A DNA stretch of 64,000 bases from Saprospiraceae bacterium (GCA_022842725.1 JALHOZ010000003.1:62001-126000); one strand, 5' to 3'; positions 16,865-28,125 are shown, counted from the first letter of the stretch. Notes: generated by a model not told the origin, from the letters alone. Translations and numbers: made by a program.

Positions 16865-17557
16865 ATGCGTCTTATTTTTATAACTACCCTGATTATGTTC
16901 TTATCAATAAACCAAAAAGCGTTGGGCCAGAAAGATACTTTGATTTATATCGGTGACCCGATGTGCTCCTGGTGTTATGGTTTTTCAAAAGAATTGGACA
17001 AAGTAACCACAGATTTTGTTGACCTGCCTCTCAAAATTGTCGTCGGCGGTCTGAGAGCCCACGGCACAGAATCTTTTGGTTCAATGTCCTCATTTTTGCA
17101 TGAACATTGGGAAGAGGTACACGAAAGAAGCGGTCAACCTTTTTCCTACGATATTCTCAAATCTTCTGATCTGGTGTACAACACCGAACCGGCGTGCAGA
17201 GCTGTCGTCGCAGTCCGTGCCATCGCTCCGGAAAAAGAATATGTGTTTTTTAAAGCCCTTCAGTCGTCTTTTTATTTTAAAAATGAAAACCCTACAGATA
17301 TAAAGACCTTTAGTAATATTGCCGCATCCCTGGGAATAGATACCAACAAATTTGAAAAGTACTTTTTATCGCCGGTCATCATCAATGAAACCGAAAGGGA
17401 TTTTCAGTTGGCCATCACCATGGAAGTGCAGGGATTTCCTTCCTTGCTTGCCCTCAAAGATGGCAAAATCCACAGAATCTCAAACGGATACATGGAAGCC
17501 GCACAAATCGAAAAAAGACTGATCTCCCTGGGATTTGTCGCTTCTACTGACAAATAG
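16865..17557 (+). CDS. exported DsbA-family thiol oxidoreductase
   Basis: A 230-aa thioredoxin-fold protein of the DsbA/FrnE group. A signal peptide of about 21 residues ends ALGQ, placing it in the periplasm. The active site is CSWC (Cys34, Cys37) in GDPMCSWCYGF, followed by a helical insertion and the cis-Pro loop in VQGFPSLLALKDG. It follows the ferredoxin gene after 4 bp. Whether it oxidises, reduces or isomerises disulfides cannot be read from the sequence. A link to the ferredoxin is only suggested by operon structure, since the two proteins are in different compartments. Confidence 0.88.
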   Translation: MRLIFITTLIMFLSINQKALGQKDTLIYIGDPMCSWCYGFSKELDKVTTDFVDLPLKIVVGGLRAHGTESFGSMSSFLHEHWEEVHERSGQPFSYDILKSSDLVYNTEPACRAVVAVRAIAPEKEYVFFKALQSSFYFKNENPTDIKTFSNIAASLGIDTNKFEKYFLSPVIINETERDFQLAITMEVQGFPSLLALKDGKIHRISNGYMEAAQIEKRLISLGFVASTDK

Positions 17558-17616
17558 TTGACCCAATCCGTTTTCGAGTCCCATCAAATTGATAATTTCG
17601 CACAAAATTTTATACC

Positions 17617-19305
17617 ATGAGCCCAAATGCTTTAATAGAATGTGTTCCCAACTTCAGTGAGGGAAGAGATATGTCCGTCATTCAGAAAATTACCGACGAA
17701 ATTATAAAAGTGGATGGTGTAAAATTACTGGACGTAGATCCCGGCAAAGCGACCAACAGAACCGTAGTAACCTTTGTAGGCCATCCGGAAGCAGTGGTCG
17801 TGGCTGCTTTTAATGCCATAAAAAAAGCCGGTGAACTCATCGACATGTCCAAACATTCGGGCGAACATCCGAGAATGGGCGCTACAGACGTGTGTCCCCT
17901 GATTCCCATTTCCGGTATTTCCATGGAAGAAACCGTAGCTTATGCTAAAAAACTGGGTGAAATGGTCGGTACAAATACCAATATTCCGGTTTATCTGTAC
18001 GAAGAAGCAGCCACAAAAGAAGACAGAAAAAATCTGGCTACCATACGTACCGGAGAATATGAAGGTCTTGCCAACAAAATAACAAATCCGCATTGGACTC
18101 CTGACTATGGTCAACCTGTATTTAACCCAAAATCCGGAGCTACCGTCATCGGTGCCCGGGATTTTTTGGTCGCTTACAATGTCAATCTCAATACCACCTC
18201 GGTCCGAAGAGCCAACTCCGTAGCCTTTGATGTTCGCGAAAATGGTCGTGTCAAAGTGGATCCCGTCACCGGCAAAAACCTGACAGACGCCAATGGTGAA
18301 GCCCTCAGAGAGCCCGGATTGTGCAAATCTGTTAAAGCCATTGGTTGGTATATTGAAGAATACGGCATTGCACAGATTTCCATGAATCTGACCAATATCC
18401 ATGTTACCCCGCTTCATCAGGCATTTGATGCCTGTGTCGACAGTGCCGCCAAAAGAGGTATGCGGGTCACCGGTTCCGAACTCGTCGGTCTGGTTCCTAA
18501 AAAAGTATTGATTGACGCAGGAAAATATTTTTTGAAAAAACAAGGCCGGTCTTTAGGCATTTCTGAAAAAGAAATCATTCGTATTGCTGTAAAATCGCTA
18601 GGCCTGGATGAATTGTCACCTTTTGACCCTGATAAAAAAATCATCGAATACCTTCTGGAAGACCACACCCAAAAAAGTTTGGTTCAAAACACCTTAACAG
18701 AATTTGCCAACGAAACTGCCTCCGAAAGTCCTGCTCCCGGAGGAGGAAGTATCAGTGCGTACGTCGGCAGTCTGGGTGTATCATTAGGTGTCATGGTAGC
18801 CAATCTGAGTGCTCACAAAAAAGGTTGGGACGACAAAATTGAATATTTTTCCGATTGGGCAGAAAAGGGTCAGACTTTGAAAGACGAGTTGCTGCGCCTT
18901 GTGGATGCCGATACCAATGCCTTCAAAGAAATCATGGACGCTTTTTCTTTGCCCAAATCGACAGATGAAGAAAAAGCTCAAAGAAAACAAGCCATTCACG
19001 ATGCTACCAAAGGCGCCATCGAGGTGCCGATGGCTGTGATGAGGACTTCTTTTGAAGCCATGTCTCTTTTGTTGGAAATGGTAAAATCAGGCAATCCAAA
19101 CTCCATTACCGATGCCGGAGTAGGCGCTTTGTGTTGTGTTACCGCTATCCGTGGTGCCTTTATGAATGTAAAAATAAATTGTAAGGGTTTTTCCGATGTT
19201 GTGTATGTTCAAGCTGTTGTCAGTGAAGGCGAAAAAATCGTACAACAATCCTTTTTGGTTCAGGAAGAGATAGAAAAAATCGTTTCTTCTTTATTGGATC
19301 AGTAA
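17617..19305 (+). CDS. ftcD: bifunctional glutamate formimidoyltransferase / formimidoyl-THF cyclodeaminase
   Basis: A 562-aa fusion enzyme. Residues 1 to about 330 are the formiminotransferase part (IECVPNFSEGRD, RTVVTFVGHPE, HPRMGATDVCP, GIAQISMNLTN). Residues about 345-562 are the cyclodeaminase part (ESPAPGGGSISAYVG, NSITDAGVGAL). It moves the formimino group of N-formimino-glutamate to tetrahydrofolate and converts it to methenyl-THF with release of ammonia, the last step of histidine breakdown. No hutH, hutU or hutI gene is in the window. The gene starts 59 bp after the DsbA-like gene and may have its own promoter. Confidence 0.93.
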   Translation: MSPNALIECVPNFSEGRDMSVIQKITDEIIKVDGVKLLDVDPGKATNRTVVTFVGHPEAVVVAAFNAIKKAGELIDMSKHSGEHPRMGATDVCPLIPISGISMEETVAYAKKLGEMVGTNTNIPVYLYEEAATKEDRKNLATIRTGEYEGLANKITNPHWTPDYGQPVFNPKSGATVIGARDFLVAYNVNLNTTSVRRANSVAFDVRENGRVKVDPVTGKNLTDANGEALREPGLCKSVKAIGWYIEEYGIAQISMNLTNIHVTPLHQAFDACVDSAAKRGMRVTGSELVGLVPKKVLIDAGKYFLKKQGRSLGISEKEIIRIAVKSLGLDELSPFDPDKKIIEYLLEDHTQKSLVQNTLTEFANETASESPAPGGGSISAYVGSLGVSLGVMVANLSAHKKGWDDKIEYFSDWAEKGQTLKDELLRLVDADTNAFKEIMDAFSLPKSTDEEKAQRKQAIHDATKGAIEVPMAVMRTSFEAMSLLLEMVKSGNPNSITDAGVGALCCVTAIRGAFMNVKINCKGFSDVVYVQAVVSEGEKIVQQSFLVQEEIEKIVSSLLDQ

Positions 19306-19453
19306 TTCCTATTCGCAAACCGAGAGAAATAATCATCCTGCAACAAACAAATGACTCGGGCTTTTTTATATACAAACACCTTCAGGGTGCAGGGATTGTA
19401 TGGTTATTTCCAAAAATACTTTGGTTAAAACGGGTTTATCATAAATAAAATAT

Positions 19454-19461
19454 TATATTTG
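19454..19461 (+). promoter_or_regulatory. -7 element (TATATTTG) before the small membrane protein gene
   Basis: It matches TAnnTTTG and would give a leader of about 60 nt for the gene at 19529. Confidence 0.45.
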
Positions 19462-19528
19462 CCTTGCAAACTTTATAAATTTCAAACAATTATTTTTATT
19501 TTATTTATTAACACAAAACCTTTACAAA

Positions 19529-19912
19529 ATGAATGCAAAAAGTTTTTTGATTTCCAGTATTGTCGGAAGTATCGTCTATTTTATGTTGGGGTGGGTTTTT
19601 TACGGTAAGTTGTTTACGGATATTTATCCTGCTGAAGGCGAACAAAATTTGGTTTTTGTTTACTTGGGCTGTCTTACCTTTTGTGTTTTGGTCGCTTATG
19701 TGTTTACTCAATGGGCGGGCATTTCTAATGCCATGACCGGTTTTTATTCGGGTGGTATCATTGGTTTGTTGTATGGTGCCGGCATGAACTTTTTTATGTA
19801 CACCAGCAAGACACCAAACGTCACCAATATGGTCACTGACATCGCTATTAATGCTGTTATGGGAGCCATCGCAGGTGCGGTGATTGCTTTTGTCATCAGC
19901 AAAGTGAAATAA
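19529..19912 (+). CDS. small four-helix membrane protein, unknown function
   Basis: A 127-aa hydrophobic protein with four predicted membrane helices: about 7-27, 43-63, 68-90 and 100-123. The first segment, SIVYFMLGWVFYGKLF, resembles the start of DUF1761-type proteins, but the match is not secure. It has its own upstream -7 element and a strong terminator behind it, so it is probably a single-gene unit. Confidence 0.75.
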   Translation: MNAKSFLISSIVGSIVYFMLGWVFYGKLFTDIYPAEGEQNLVFVYLGCLTFCVLVAYVFTQWAGISNAMTGFYSGGIIGLLYGAGMNFFMYTSKTPNVTNMVTDIAINAVMGAIAGAVIAFVISKVK

Positions 19913-19959
19913 ACCCTGAGTCCGCATTAGAAATTTATTGCGAAAAATCAGGTTATAAA

Positions 19960-19996
19960 AAAGACCCGATGGTAATTATGTAACCATCGGGTCTTT
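19960..19996. terminator. bidirectional rho-independent terminator
   Basis: AAAGACCCGATGGT (19960-19973) pairs perfectly with ACCATCGGGTCTTT (19983-19996) around a 9-nt loop. It lies between convergent genes. On the minus strand it is followed by a run of T, and on the plus strand by TTTATAA, so it can end transcripts from both sides. Confidence 0.88.
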
Positions 19997-20016
19997 ATAA
20001 ATTATAACATTATATC

Positions 20017-21414
20017 TTAACTCAAAAGAGTTTTTTTGGCTTCTTCAATCAAAACCCGCACTTTGGTATAATCAGGTGCCTGACCATAAACCCTGAGTAC
20101 CGGTTCTGTACCGCTTGCTCTCACCATGATAAATTCGTCATCCGAGACATAAAACTTGTATCCGTCCAAATCTTCTGTTTTGACGACCGCACGATCACCG
20201 ATTTTGGTGATTTGACCGGCTTTACATCTTTCCATGACTTCGATCTTTTTTTCGTTGGTGAGATGAAGATCATCTCTGTCGCAATAAAACGAACCCACCA
20301 AAGCATAGACATCCTGAATGAGTTGTTTGATGCTTTTTCCCGTAAGGGCCATATATTCCATGATGACCAATCCTATCCAGATACCATCTCTTTCAGGAAT
20401 GTGACCTTTGACCGCCAGACCACCACTTTCTTCCCCACCGACCAAAACATCTTGTTTTGTCATAATTTCAGCGATGTATTTGAACCCGATTTTGGTCACT
20501 TCTACCGGCAGGCCGAATATTTCAGCCATCTTTTTCATCTTATCCGTCACAGAAAAGGTAATGACGACATTTCCGGTCATTTTTTTATACTGATAAAAAT
20601 ACTGCAACAACAATAAAAGAATGTGATGCGAATCCACAAATTGTCCATCTTCGTCATACAATCCGATTCTGTCTGCATCCCCGTCATTAGCCAATCCCAT
20701 CAATATGTTTTTGTCGCCGGCTACCAATGTTTTTAATTCACCAAGATTTCGGTCTATCGGTTCAGGCGCCTGGCCTAAAAAAGAGGGATTAAAATCACAA
20801 TGTAAAAATTTGGCTTTGGAAAATAACTTTCGACCGGCATTCTGACCGGCTCCGTACATCGCATCATAAGCCAGATGTGCGCCTGTTTTTTCAATCAAAG
20901 CCATATCAAAACTGGCTTTAACATGATCCAGATACATTGTTTCCATATCCAGGTATTCTAGAAGCCCTGCTTCCTGAATTTCGGCTATGGATGGAAAAGA
21001 AACCAATGCCGAACCCGGAATCAAAGATTCAACTTCCGCCACGTCATCCGGAGATGATGGCCCTCCAAAAGAAGATTTAAGCTTAAAACCATTGTATTCC
21101 GGTGGATTGTGCGATGCCGTTATGACAATCCCCAAATCACTTTTTGTTTTTACCGCTGCCAATGACACCATAGGCGTCGACACAAAATCGGTAGACAACA
21201 TACATTTGATACCATAATTTCCAAAAACACGCACGACCGTTTCTGAAAACATTTTCCCCCCGAAACGGCAATCATAACCTACAACTGCCTGCTTCATCTT
21301 TTTTAACAACATCCATTTGGCGGTACCTTCAGATATCCTTTCCAAATTTTCGATGGTGTAATCTTTTGCTATGATGGCTCTCCATCCATCCGTTCCAAAC
21401 TTAATATCTGACAT
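20017..21414 (-). CDS. phosphoglucomutase/phosphomannomutase family protein
   Basis: A 465-aa alpha-D-phosphohexomutase. It has the N-terminal KFGTDGWRAI, the catalytic phosphoserine loop TASHNPPEYNGFK (Ser101), the magnesium site NDGDADRIG (about 243) and the sugar-phosphate-binding RASGTEPVLRVYG near the C-terminus. It moves phosphate between C1 and C6 of hexose phosphates, feeding nucleotide-sugar synthesis. Glucose, mannose or glucosamine phosphate specificity cannot be decided from these motifs. A TACTTTTG element lies 16 nt before the ATG. Confidence 0.92.
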   Translation of the reverse strand: MSDIKFGTDGWRAIIAKDYTIENLERISEGTAKWMLLKKMKQAVVGYDCRFGGKMFSETVVRVFGNYGIKCMLSTDFVSTPMVSLAAVKTKSDLGIVITASHNPPEYNGFKLKSSFGGPSSPDDVAEVESLIPGSALVSFPSIAEIQEAGLLEYLDMETMYLDHVKASFDMALIEKTGAHLAYDAMYGAGQNAGRKLFSKAKFLHCDFNPSFLGQAPEPIDRNLGELKTLVAGDKNILMGLANDGDADRIGLYDEDGQFVDSHHILLLLLQYFYQYKKMTGNVVITFSVTDKMKKMAEIFGLPVEVTKIGFKYIAEIMTKQDVLVGGEESGGLAVKGHIPERDGIWIGLVIMEYMALTGKSIKQLIQDVYALVGSFYCDRDDLHLTNEKKIEVMERCKAGQITKIGDRAVVKTEDLDGYKFYVSDDEFIMVRASGTEPVLRVYGQAPDYTKVRVLIEEAKKTLLS

Positions 21415-21430
21415 GTCCTTGAGTTTTAGC

Positions 21431-21438
21431 CAAAAGTA
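21431..21438 (-). promoter_or_regulatory. -7 element (TACTTTTG) for the phosphohexomutase gene
   Basis: It lies 16 nt before the ATG at 21414. A TTTG at 21458-21455 lies 16 nt further upstream, slightly closer than the usual spacing. Confidence 0.5.
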
Positions 21439-21658
21439 AGCATATATCCTGATTCAAAAACAGAAATCATGTCAATTTTTTTTCTTAATTTTTTTATTCA
21501 GGATTGATAATTATATATTGTATTGAAAATCAACCTGTAAAAAATGTTCTTGTCATTTTATTTTTCGAAATACTATGAAAATATTTTTATCTTGGATTTT
21601 AAACCTTAAAATCATGTGAAAGCTATCCTTTTTCTTCTTTAAATAGGTAATTTTTCGC

Positions 21659-21666
21659 TAATTTTG
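21659..21666 (+). promoter_or_regulatory. -7 element (TAATTTTG) for the isocitrate dehydrogenase gene
   Basis: It matches TAnnTTTG and lies 27 nt before the ATG at 21694, a spacing also seen for pyk and the E2 gene. Confidence 0.55.
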
Positions 21667-21687
21667 CACTTCCATTTTGAAATTTAA

Positions 21688-23919
<2,232 letters not shown>

Positions 23920-23947
23920 TCCGTCTTCGTTTGAAACATTATAGACA

Positions 23948-24010
23948 AAACAATGGTTTTACATTGTTTATCGAACAAAGACCTCATACCTGGTGTGAGG
24001 TCCTTCATTT
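23948..24010 (+). terminator. tandem hairpin terminator after icd
   Basis: Two stems follow the stop codon: AAACAATG / CATTGTTT (23948-23969), and a stronger one, GACCTCA / TGAGGTC (23980-24002), extended by ACC/GGT inside. The second is followed by CTTCATTTT. Together they separate icd from rseP. Confidence 0.75.
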
Positions 24011-24032
24011 TAAAATCGTAATAATATAATTC

Positions 24033-25367
24033 ATGGATATTTTAAGCTATGCTTTACAATTGATATTAAGCTTATCCATTCTTGTGGTTTTACACGAGTT
24101 TGGCCATTATCTTCCGGCCAAATGGTTTAAAACAAGAGTGGAGAAGTTTTATCTGTTTTTTAACCCAAAATTTTCATTGTTCAAAAAACAAATCGGTGAA
24201 ACAGAATGGGGTATCGGCTGGATTCCTTTTGGCGGTTATGTCAAAATCGCCGGAATGATCGACGAATCCATGGATAAAGACCAGATGCAACAACCCGCAC
24301 AACCGTGGGAATTCAGATCAAAACCGGCATGGCAGAGACTGATCATCATGGTCGGTGGTGTCACCGTAAATTTTTTATTGGGTATCTTTCTTTTTGCCAT
24401 GATTATGTTTGTCTGGGGTCAGACTTACGTCAAAACCGAAGATGCAAAATACGGTATTGCAGTTGATTCTATGGGAATGAAACTCGGATTAATGGATGGC
24501 GACCTTGTTTTGGCTGCCGACACCGTTAAAATGGAAAAAGTAGAATCTGGCCTTTTGGTAAAAGAAATCATACTCAATAATGCCAAAGAAATCACCGTTC
24601 AGAGAAATGGCGAAACCTTGAAATTGCCGGTTCCCCCACAATTTTCTCAGGAAGTGACCAAATACGAAAACAAAGGCAAAGCCCTTTATTTTCTGAGAGT
24701 GCCTTTCAGTATGAAGTCTGTCACCAAAGATGGAAATGCCGCCAAAGCCGGTCTTTTGGACAATGATAAAATCCTGAGTGTAGCCGGAAAACCAGCTGAA
24801 TATCTCCATGATTTCAGAAGAGTTCTTTCTGACAATAAAGGTAAAAATCTTGATTTTACCATCCTAAGAAATAATACTGATACCATCACTTTGCCGATTC
24901 CGGTCAACGAACAGGGAACCATCGGTATCGCCCTCGAGTCTCATGAAAAACACATGAATATCTCGAGACAAACCTACGGCATCGGAAGTGCTCTTGGCAA
25001 AGGTTGGTCTATGAGTATCAATTTTCTGGGCGATCAGATAAAAGCTTTCGGTCAGATGTTTTCCGGAAAAATCAAAGCAAAAGACAATCTCGGCAGCGTG
25101 TTTTCTATCGCCACTATGTTTGATGCCGGTTGGAACTGGGAACAATTCTGGAGAATTACCGCAAGTTTGTCCATCCTTCTTGCCTTCTTTAATTTATTGC
25201 CGATACCTGCACTTGACGGTGGTTACGTCCTCTTTTTGCTTTGGGAAATCATCGCCGGAAAAGCTCCGAACGACAAATTTATGGAAGTGGTCACGTATAT
25301 CGGTTTCCTGATTTTGATCACTTTAATGATTTTTGCTATCGGTCTGGACATCTCAAGATGGTTTTAA
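24033..25367 (+). CDS. rseP: RIP metalloprotease, RseP-like site-2 protease
   Basis: A 444-aa zinc protease embedded in the inner membrane. The catalytic HEFGH lies at about residues 21-25 within the first helix. The third zinc ligand is in LPIPALDGGYVLF near the C-terminal membrane region. A PDZ domain lies between them, around residues 200-300 (SVTKDGNAAKAGLLDNDKIL). Site-2 proteases cut membrane-bound anti-sigma factors or signal peptide remnants; its substrate here is not evident. hscB follows after 6 bp. Confidence 0.93.
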   Translation: MDILSYALQLILSLSILVVLHEFGHYLPAKWFKTRVEKFYLFFNPKFSLFKKQIGETEWGIGWIPFGGYVKIAGMIDESMDKDQMQQPAQPWEFRSKPAWQRLIIMVGGVTVNFLLGIFLFAMIMFVWGQTYVKTEDAKYGIAVDSMGMKLGLMDGDLVLAADTVKMEKVESGLLVKEIILNNAKEITVQRNGETLKLPVPPQFSQEVTKYENKGKALYFLRVPFSMKSVTKDGNAAKAGLLDNDKILSVAGKPAEYLHDFRRVLSDNKGKNLDFTILRNNTDTITLPIPVNEQGTIGIALESHEKHMNISRQTYGIGSALGKGWSMSINFLGDQIKAFGQMFSGKIKAKDNLGSVFSIATMFDAGWNWEQFWRITASLSILLAFFNLLPIPALDGGYVLFLLWEIIAGKAPNDKFMEVVTYIGFLILITLMIFAIGLDISRWF

Positions 25368-25373
25368 TATAAA

Positions 25374-25907
25374 ATGATGGCTGAGAATTATTTTTCATTT
25401 TATGAATTACAACCTTGTTTTTTTCCTGATACAGGGTACATAAAGAGGAAATATTTTGAATTCAGCAAAATCTATCATCCGGATTTTTACTCCGATGCTG
25501 ATGAAAAAAAACAGGAAGAAGTCCTCGAATTGAGTAGTATAAACAACAAAGCTTATACTACCCTTTCAGATTATGACAAACGCCTTTTTTATGTCCTTTC
25601 CCTCTATTTTGATATGGAAGCAGAAGGCAAAAAAGCCATGGATCCGGAGTTTTTAATGGAAATGATGGATTTTAATGAAAAACTTCAGGATGCTCAGATG
25701 GAAAATGATGCAATCCAAATCAGTCAGTTGGTCGAAGAAGCCTATGAACTTCAAAAAGCCCTCGATGACGATATTTTGCCATCGATGAAGACCTTTGATG
25801 AGGGTGACCATTCAAAAGAAATTCTGGAAAAGATCAAAGAATATTATTTTAAAAGAAAATATTTTTTGCGGATTCAGGAAAATATTTCTACCTTTGCAGG
25901 CCTTTAA
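25374..25907 (+). CDS. hscB: Fe-S cluster assembly co-chaperone HscB
   Basis: A 177-aa protein with an N-terminal J domain in the HscB form. YFSFYELQPCF begins the domain and the HPD triad sits at residues 35-37 (IYHPDFYSD). A C-terminal three-helix bundle (about 95-177) normally binds the IscU scaffold. HscB delivers the loaded scaffold to the Hsp70 HscA. Neither hscA nor iscU is in this window. The start is MM; either ATG is possible. It is followed directly by a tRNA gene. Confidence 0.88.
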   Translation: MMAENYFSFYELQPCFFPDTGYIKRKYFEFSKIYHPDFYSDADEKKQEEVLELSSINNKAYTTLSDYDKRLFYVLSLYFDMEAEGKKAMDPEFLMEMMDFNEKLQDAQMENDAIQISQLVEEAYELQKALDDDILPSMKTFDEGDHSKEILEKIKEYYFKRKYFLRIQENISTFAGL

Positions 25908-25912
25908 TTTTT

Positions 25913-25996
25913 GCCGAAGTGGTGGAATTGGTAGACACGCTGGACTCAAAATCCAGTGCTAGCAATAGTGTGCGGGTTCGAGTCCCGCCTTCGGTA
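25913..25996 (+). tRNA. tRNA-Leu (anticodon CAA)
   Basis: A class II tRNA of 84 nt. The acceptor GCCGAAG pairs with CTTCGGT (G1-U72 wobble). The anticodon arm is CTGGA-CTCAAAA-TCCAG, with anticodon CAA reading UUG. A long variable arm follows, and the T arm is GCGGG-TTCGAGT-CCCGC. The discriminator base is A at 25996, and the CCA end is not encoded. A strong terminator follows within a few bases. Confidence 0.95.
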
Positions 25997-26000
25997 CAAA

Positions 26001-26027
26001 GCCCCGGAAATTCCGGGGCTTTTTTTA
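26001..26027 (+). terminator. rho-independent terminator of the tRNA-Leu transcript
   Basis: GCCCCGGA and TCCGGGGC form a GC-rich 8-bp stem with loop AAT, followed by an unbroken run of eight T. Confidence 0.95.
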
Positions 26028-26075
26028 TGGATACCTAAAACCCGGAATATGCATTTGAAAATCTATTACGGTCTT

Positions 26076-26171
26076 AAATGGCTGCAAAATAAGTCACTAC
26101 GCTCACTTTTACTCATTCACCATAGTGTTGACTATGGCTCAATCATAAAAGTGCTTATTTTATTGCCATTT
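26076..26171. repeat. 96-nt long imperfect hairpin element
   Basis: Nested arms fold the whole stretch: AAATGGC/GCCATTT, AAAATAAG/CTTATTTT, CACTTTTA/TAAAAGTG and CCATAGT/ACTATGG, around a 4-nt GTTG loop. A 10-nt bulge (26094-26103) occurs on the left arm. It lies between the tRNA terminator and the helicase start and encodes no protein. It could be a small miniature element, a REP-like unit or a structured leader. Confidence 0.65.
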
Positions 26172-26217
26172 CAACCCTCACTACGAAGTTCTAACGCATA
26201 ATACGGGTTAACCAATC

Positions 26218-28125
26218 ATGGATATACATCAGAGATTTTTCAGATTACTGGAAGCTGTAGAGGAAGAACGAAAAGCTGAAGAAGCTTTTTTTCAAAATAT
26301 GAGCGTCCAAAAGTCCATGAAAGAAAAAACTGAGGAAGGTTTTGTCTGGTATCCGCTCGAAATTTTGTCTACTCACTACACTTTAGGGGATTATCTCGAG
26401 GTTCGGGTGAAACCAAAAAATACAGATCCGGGTACTTCACGCCATAAATTTAAGGTAGGTGTCTCCGTTTTGTTATTCAATTCCCAAAAAGAAGTTGAAC
26501 CATTGAAAGGCGTCGTTTCTCATCTTTCCAAAGGTGTGATCTCCATTCTCACCCACGGCGAAATAGAAGATATTGAAGCTTTCCAAAAGGGATTGACCGG
26601 ATTGGAGCTCATGTACGATGAAAAACCTTATCAGGTGATGAAAACTGCCCTTCAGCAAGCGATTCAATCCACCAAACCGAAGATTCAAATCTGGAAAAAA
26701 GCACTGAATCATCAAAAAATCGAAGATAACCAAAAAACCTATGATGTAATCCTTCCTTCAGATCATCCGGGACTCAATGAATCCCAAAAGGAAGCACTAC
26801 ATACGGCTTTAAACGCAAATTATCTATCGGTCATCCACGGACCACCCGGCACAGGAAAAACAACCACCCTGGTGGCTTTGGTAAAAGATGTTCTGAAAAC
26901 CGAAAAACGGGTTTTGGTATGCGCTTCCAGCAATAATGCCGTGGATATTCTTGCTGCACGACTTCATCTGGAAGGGGTCAAAGTACTTCGTATCGGCAAT
27001 GTCACCCGAATCCATGACGATATTACAGACCTGACCCTGGCCGAAAAAATCCGCAATCACCCCGACTGGACGACCATCAAAAAAATGAAAATTCAGGCGG
27101 ATCAGATCATGCGCAAAGCAGGGCAGTATAAAAGAAGTTTTACACCCGAAGCGAGAGAAGAACGTAAAGCCCTTAAAAAAGAGGCCTTTGACATCAGAAA
27201 CTGGTCCCGGGAGCTTGAAAACAGGCTTTCTTATGACATTTTGCACGAAAGTGAAGTCATAGCTACCACCCTGATCAGTGCAAGCCACAGTTTGTTGGAC
27301 AAAATGTATTTTCCGACCCTGATTATTGACGAAGCTTCACAGGCATTGGAGCCCGAATGTTGGAATGCTATGCTCAAAGCTGACAGAGTCATTTTTGCAG
27401 GCGACCATTTGCAATTGCCTCCTACTGTTAAAAGTAATAAAGCGATGATGCTTGGACTTTCTGAAACGATTCTCGACCATTTGATGGGCAAAATCCACGA
27501 ATCCACCTTGCTGAATATCCAATACAGAATGCATCACAAAATTTTGGATTTTTCCAATATCATGTTTTATCAGGGACTGTTGCGCTCCGCAGATAATGTC
27601 GAAAACAGAACCCTTCCCAACGATACGGAAACCCTGGTTTTTATCGACACGGCAGGATGTAGTTTTGATGAAGAAAACAATCCGCAACAAAAAAGTTATA
27701 AAAACCCCGGCGAATATTTTATCATAAGGGAATACATTCTTCAGAAAAAAGAAATATTGCTCGGCGCAGATATCGGCATCATCAGCCCGTACGCAGAACA
27801 AGTCCGCTACATCAGCAGTGAAACGGAAGGAGATGTCGATCTTGCCGGCCTCGACATCGAAATAAACACTATTGACGGTTTCCAGGGACAAGAAAAAGAC
27901 GTAATCATCATTTCTCTGGTACGATCCAACGACAGAAATGAAATCGGCTTTCTCAAGGATGAAAGAAGGCTGAATGTGGCCATGACCCGCGCCAGAAAAA
28001 AACTGATTATCATCGGTGATTCTGCCACCATTGGTAAGGACAGCTTATACGATGCACTGCTCAGTCATATCGAAAAAAACGGATTGGTGGATTCCGCCTG
28101 GAATTACATGCAGAATTATTACTGA
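26218..28125 (+). CDS. SF1B DNA/RNA helicase, IGHMBP2/Upf1-like
   Basis: A 635-aa superfamily 1B helicase. An N-terminal beta-barrel-like region (about 1-180) precedes the motor. Motor motifs in order are Walker A GPPGTGKTT (about residue 208), motif II LIIDEASQALEPE, motif III GDHLQLPPTV, motif IV NIQYRMH, motif V TIDGFQGQEKDVII and motif VI NVAMTRARKKL. These match the IGHMBP2 (SMUBP-2) group that unwinds DNA or RNA 5' to 3'. No nuclease domain is fused. The gene stands alone, and its physiological target is unknown. Confidence 0.92.
   Translation: MDIHQRFFRLLEAVEEERKAEEAFFQNMSVQKSMKEKTEEGFVWYPLEILSTHYTLGDYLEVRVKPKNTDPGTSRHKFKVGVSVLLFNSQKEVEPLKGVVSHLSKGVISILTHGEIEDIEAFQKGLTGLELMYDEKPYQVMKTALQQAIQSTKPKIQIWKKALNHQKIEDNQKTYDVILPSDHPGLNESQKEALHTALNANYLSVIHGPPGTGKTTTLVALVKDVLKTEKRVLVCASSNNAVDILAARLHLEGVKVLRIGNVTRIHDDITDLTLAEKIRNHPDWTTIKKMKIQADQIMRKAGQYKRSFTPEAREERKALKKEAFDIRNWSRELENRLSYDILHESEVIATTLISASHSLLDKMYFPTLIIDEASQALEPECWNAMLKADRVIFAGDHLQLPPTVKSNKAMMLGLSETILDHLMGKIHESTLLNIQYRMHHKILDFSNIMFYQGLLRSADNVENRTLPNDTETLVFIDTAGCSFDEENNPQQKSYKNPGEYFIIREYILQKKEILLGADIGIISPYAEQVRYISSETEGDVDLAGLDIEINTIDGFQGQEKDVIIISLVRSNDRNEIGFLKDERRLNVAMTRARKKLIIIGDSATIGKDSLYDALLSHIEKNGLVDSAWNYMQNYY

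Noticed and set aside
17725-18543. Long minus-strand open frame (272 codons) opposite ftcD
   Set aside because: It is the antisense shadow of a well-supported enzyme gene, shows no domain signal and has implausible composition.
27337-27891. Minus-strand open frame (184 codons) inside the helicase gene
   Set aside because: It overlaps the helicase motifs fully and has no recognisable features or start context.
25913-28125. Genomic island integrated at tRNA-Leu
   Set aside because: No integrase, no repeat of the tRNA 3' end downstream, and the neighbouring helicase has ordinary composition.
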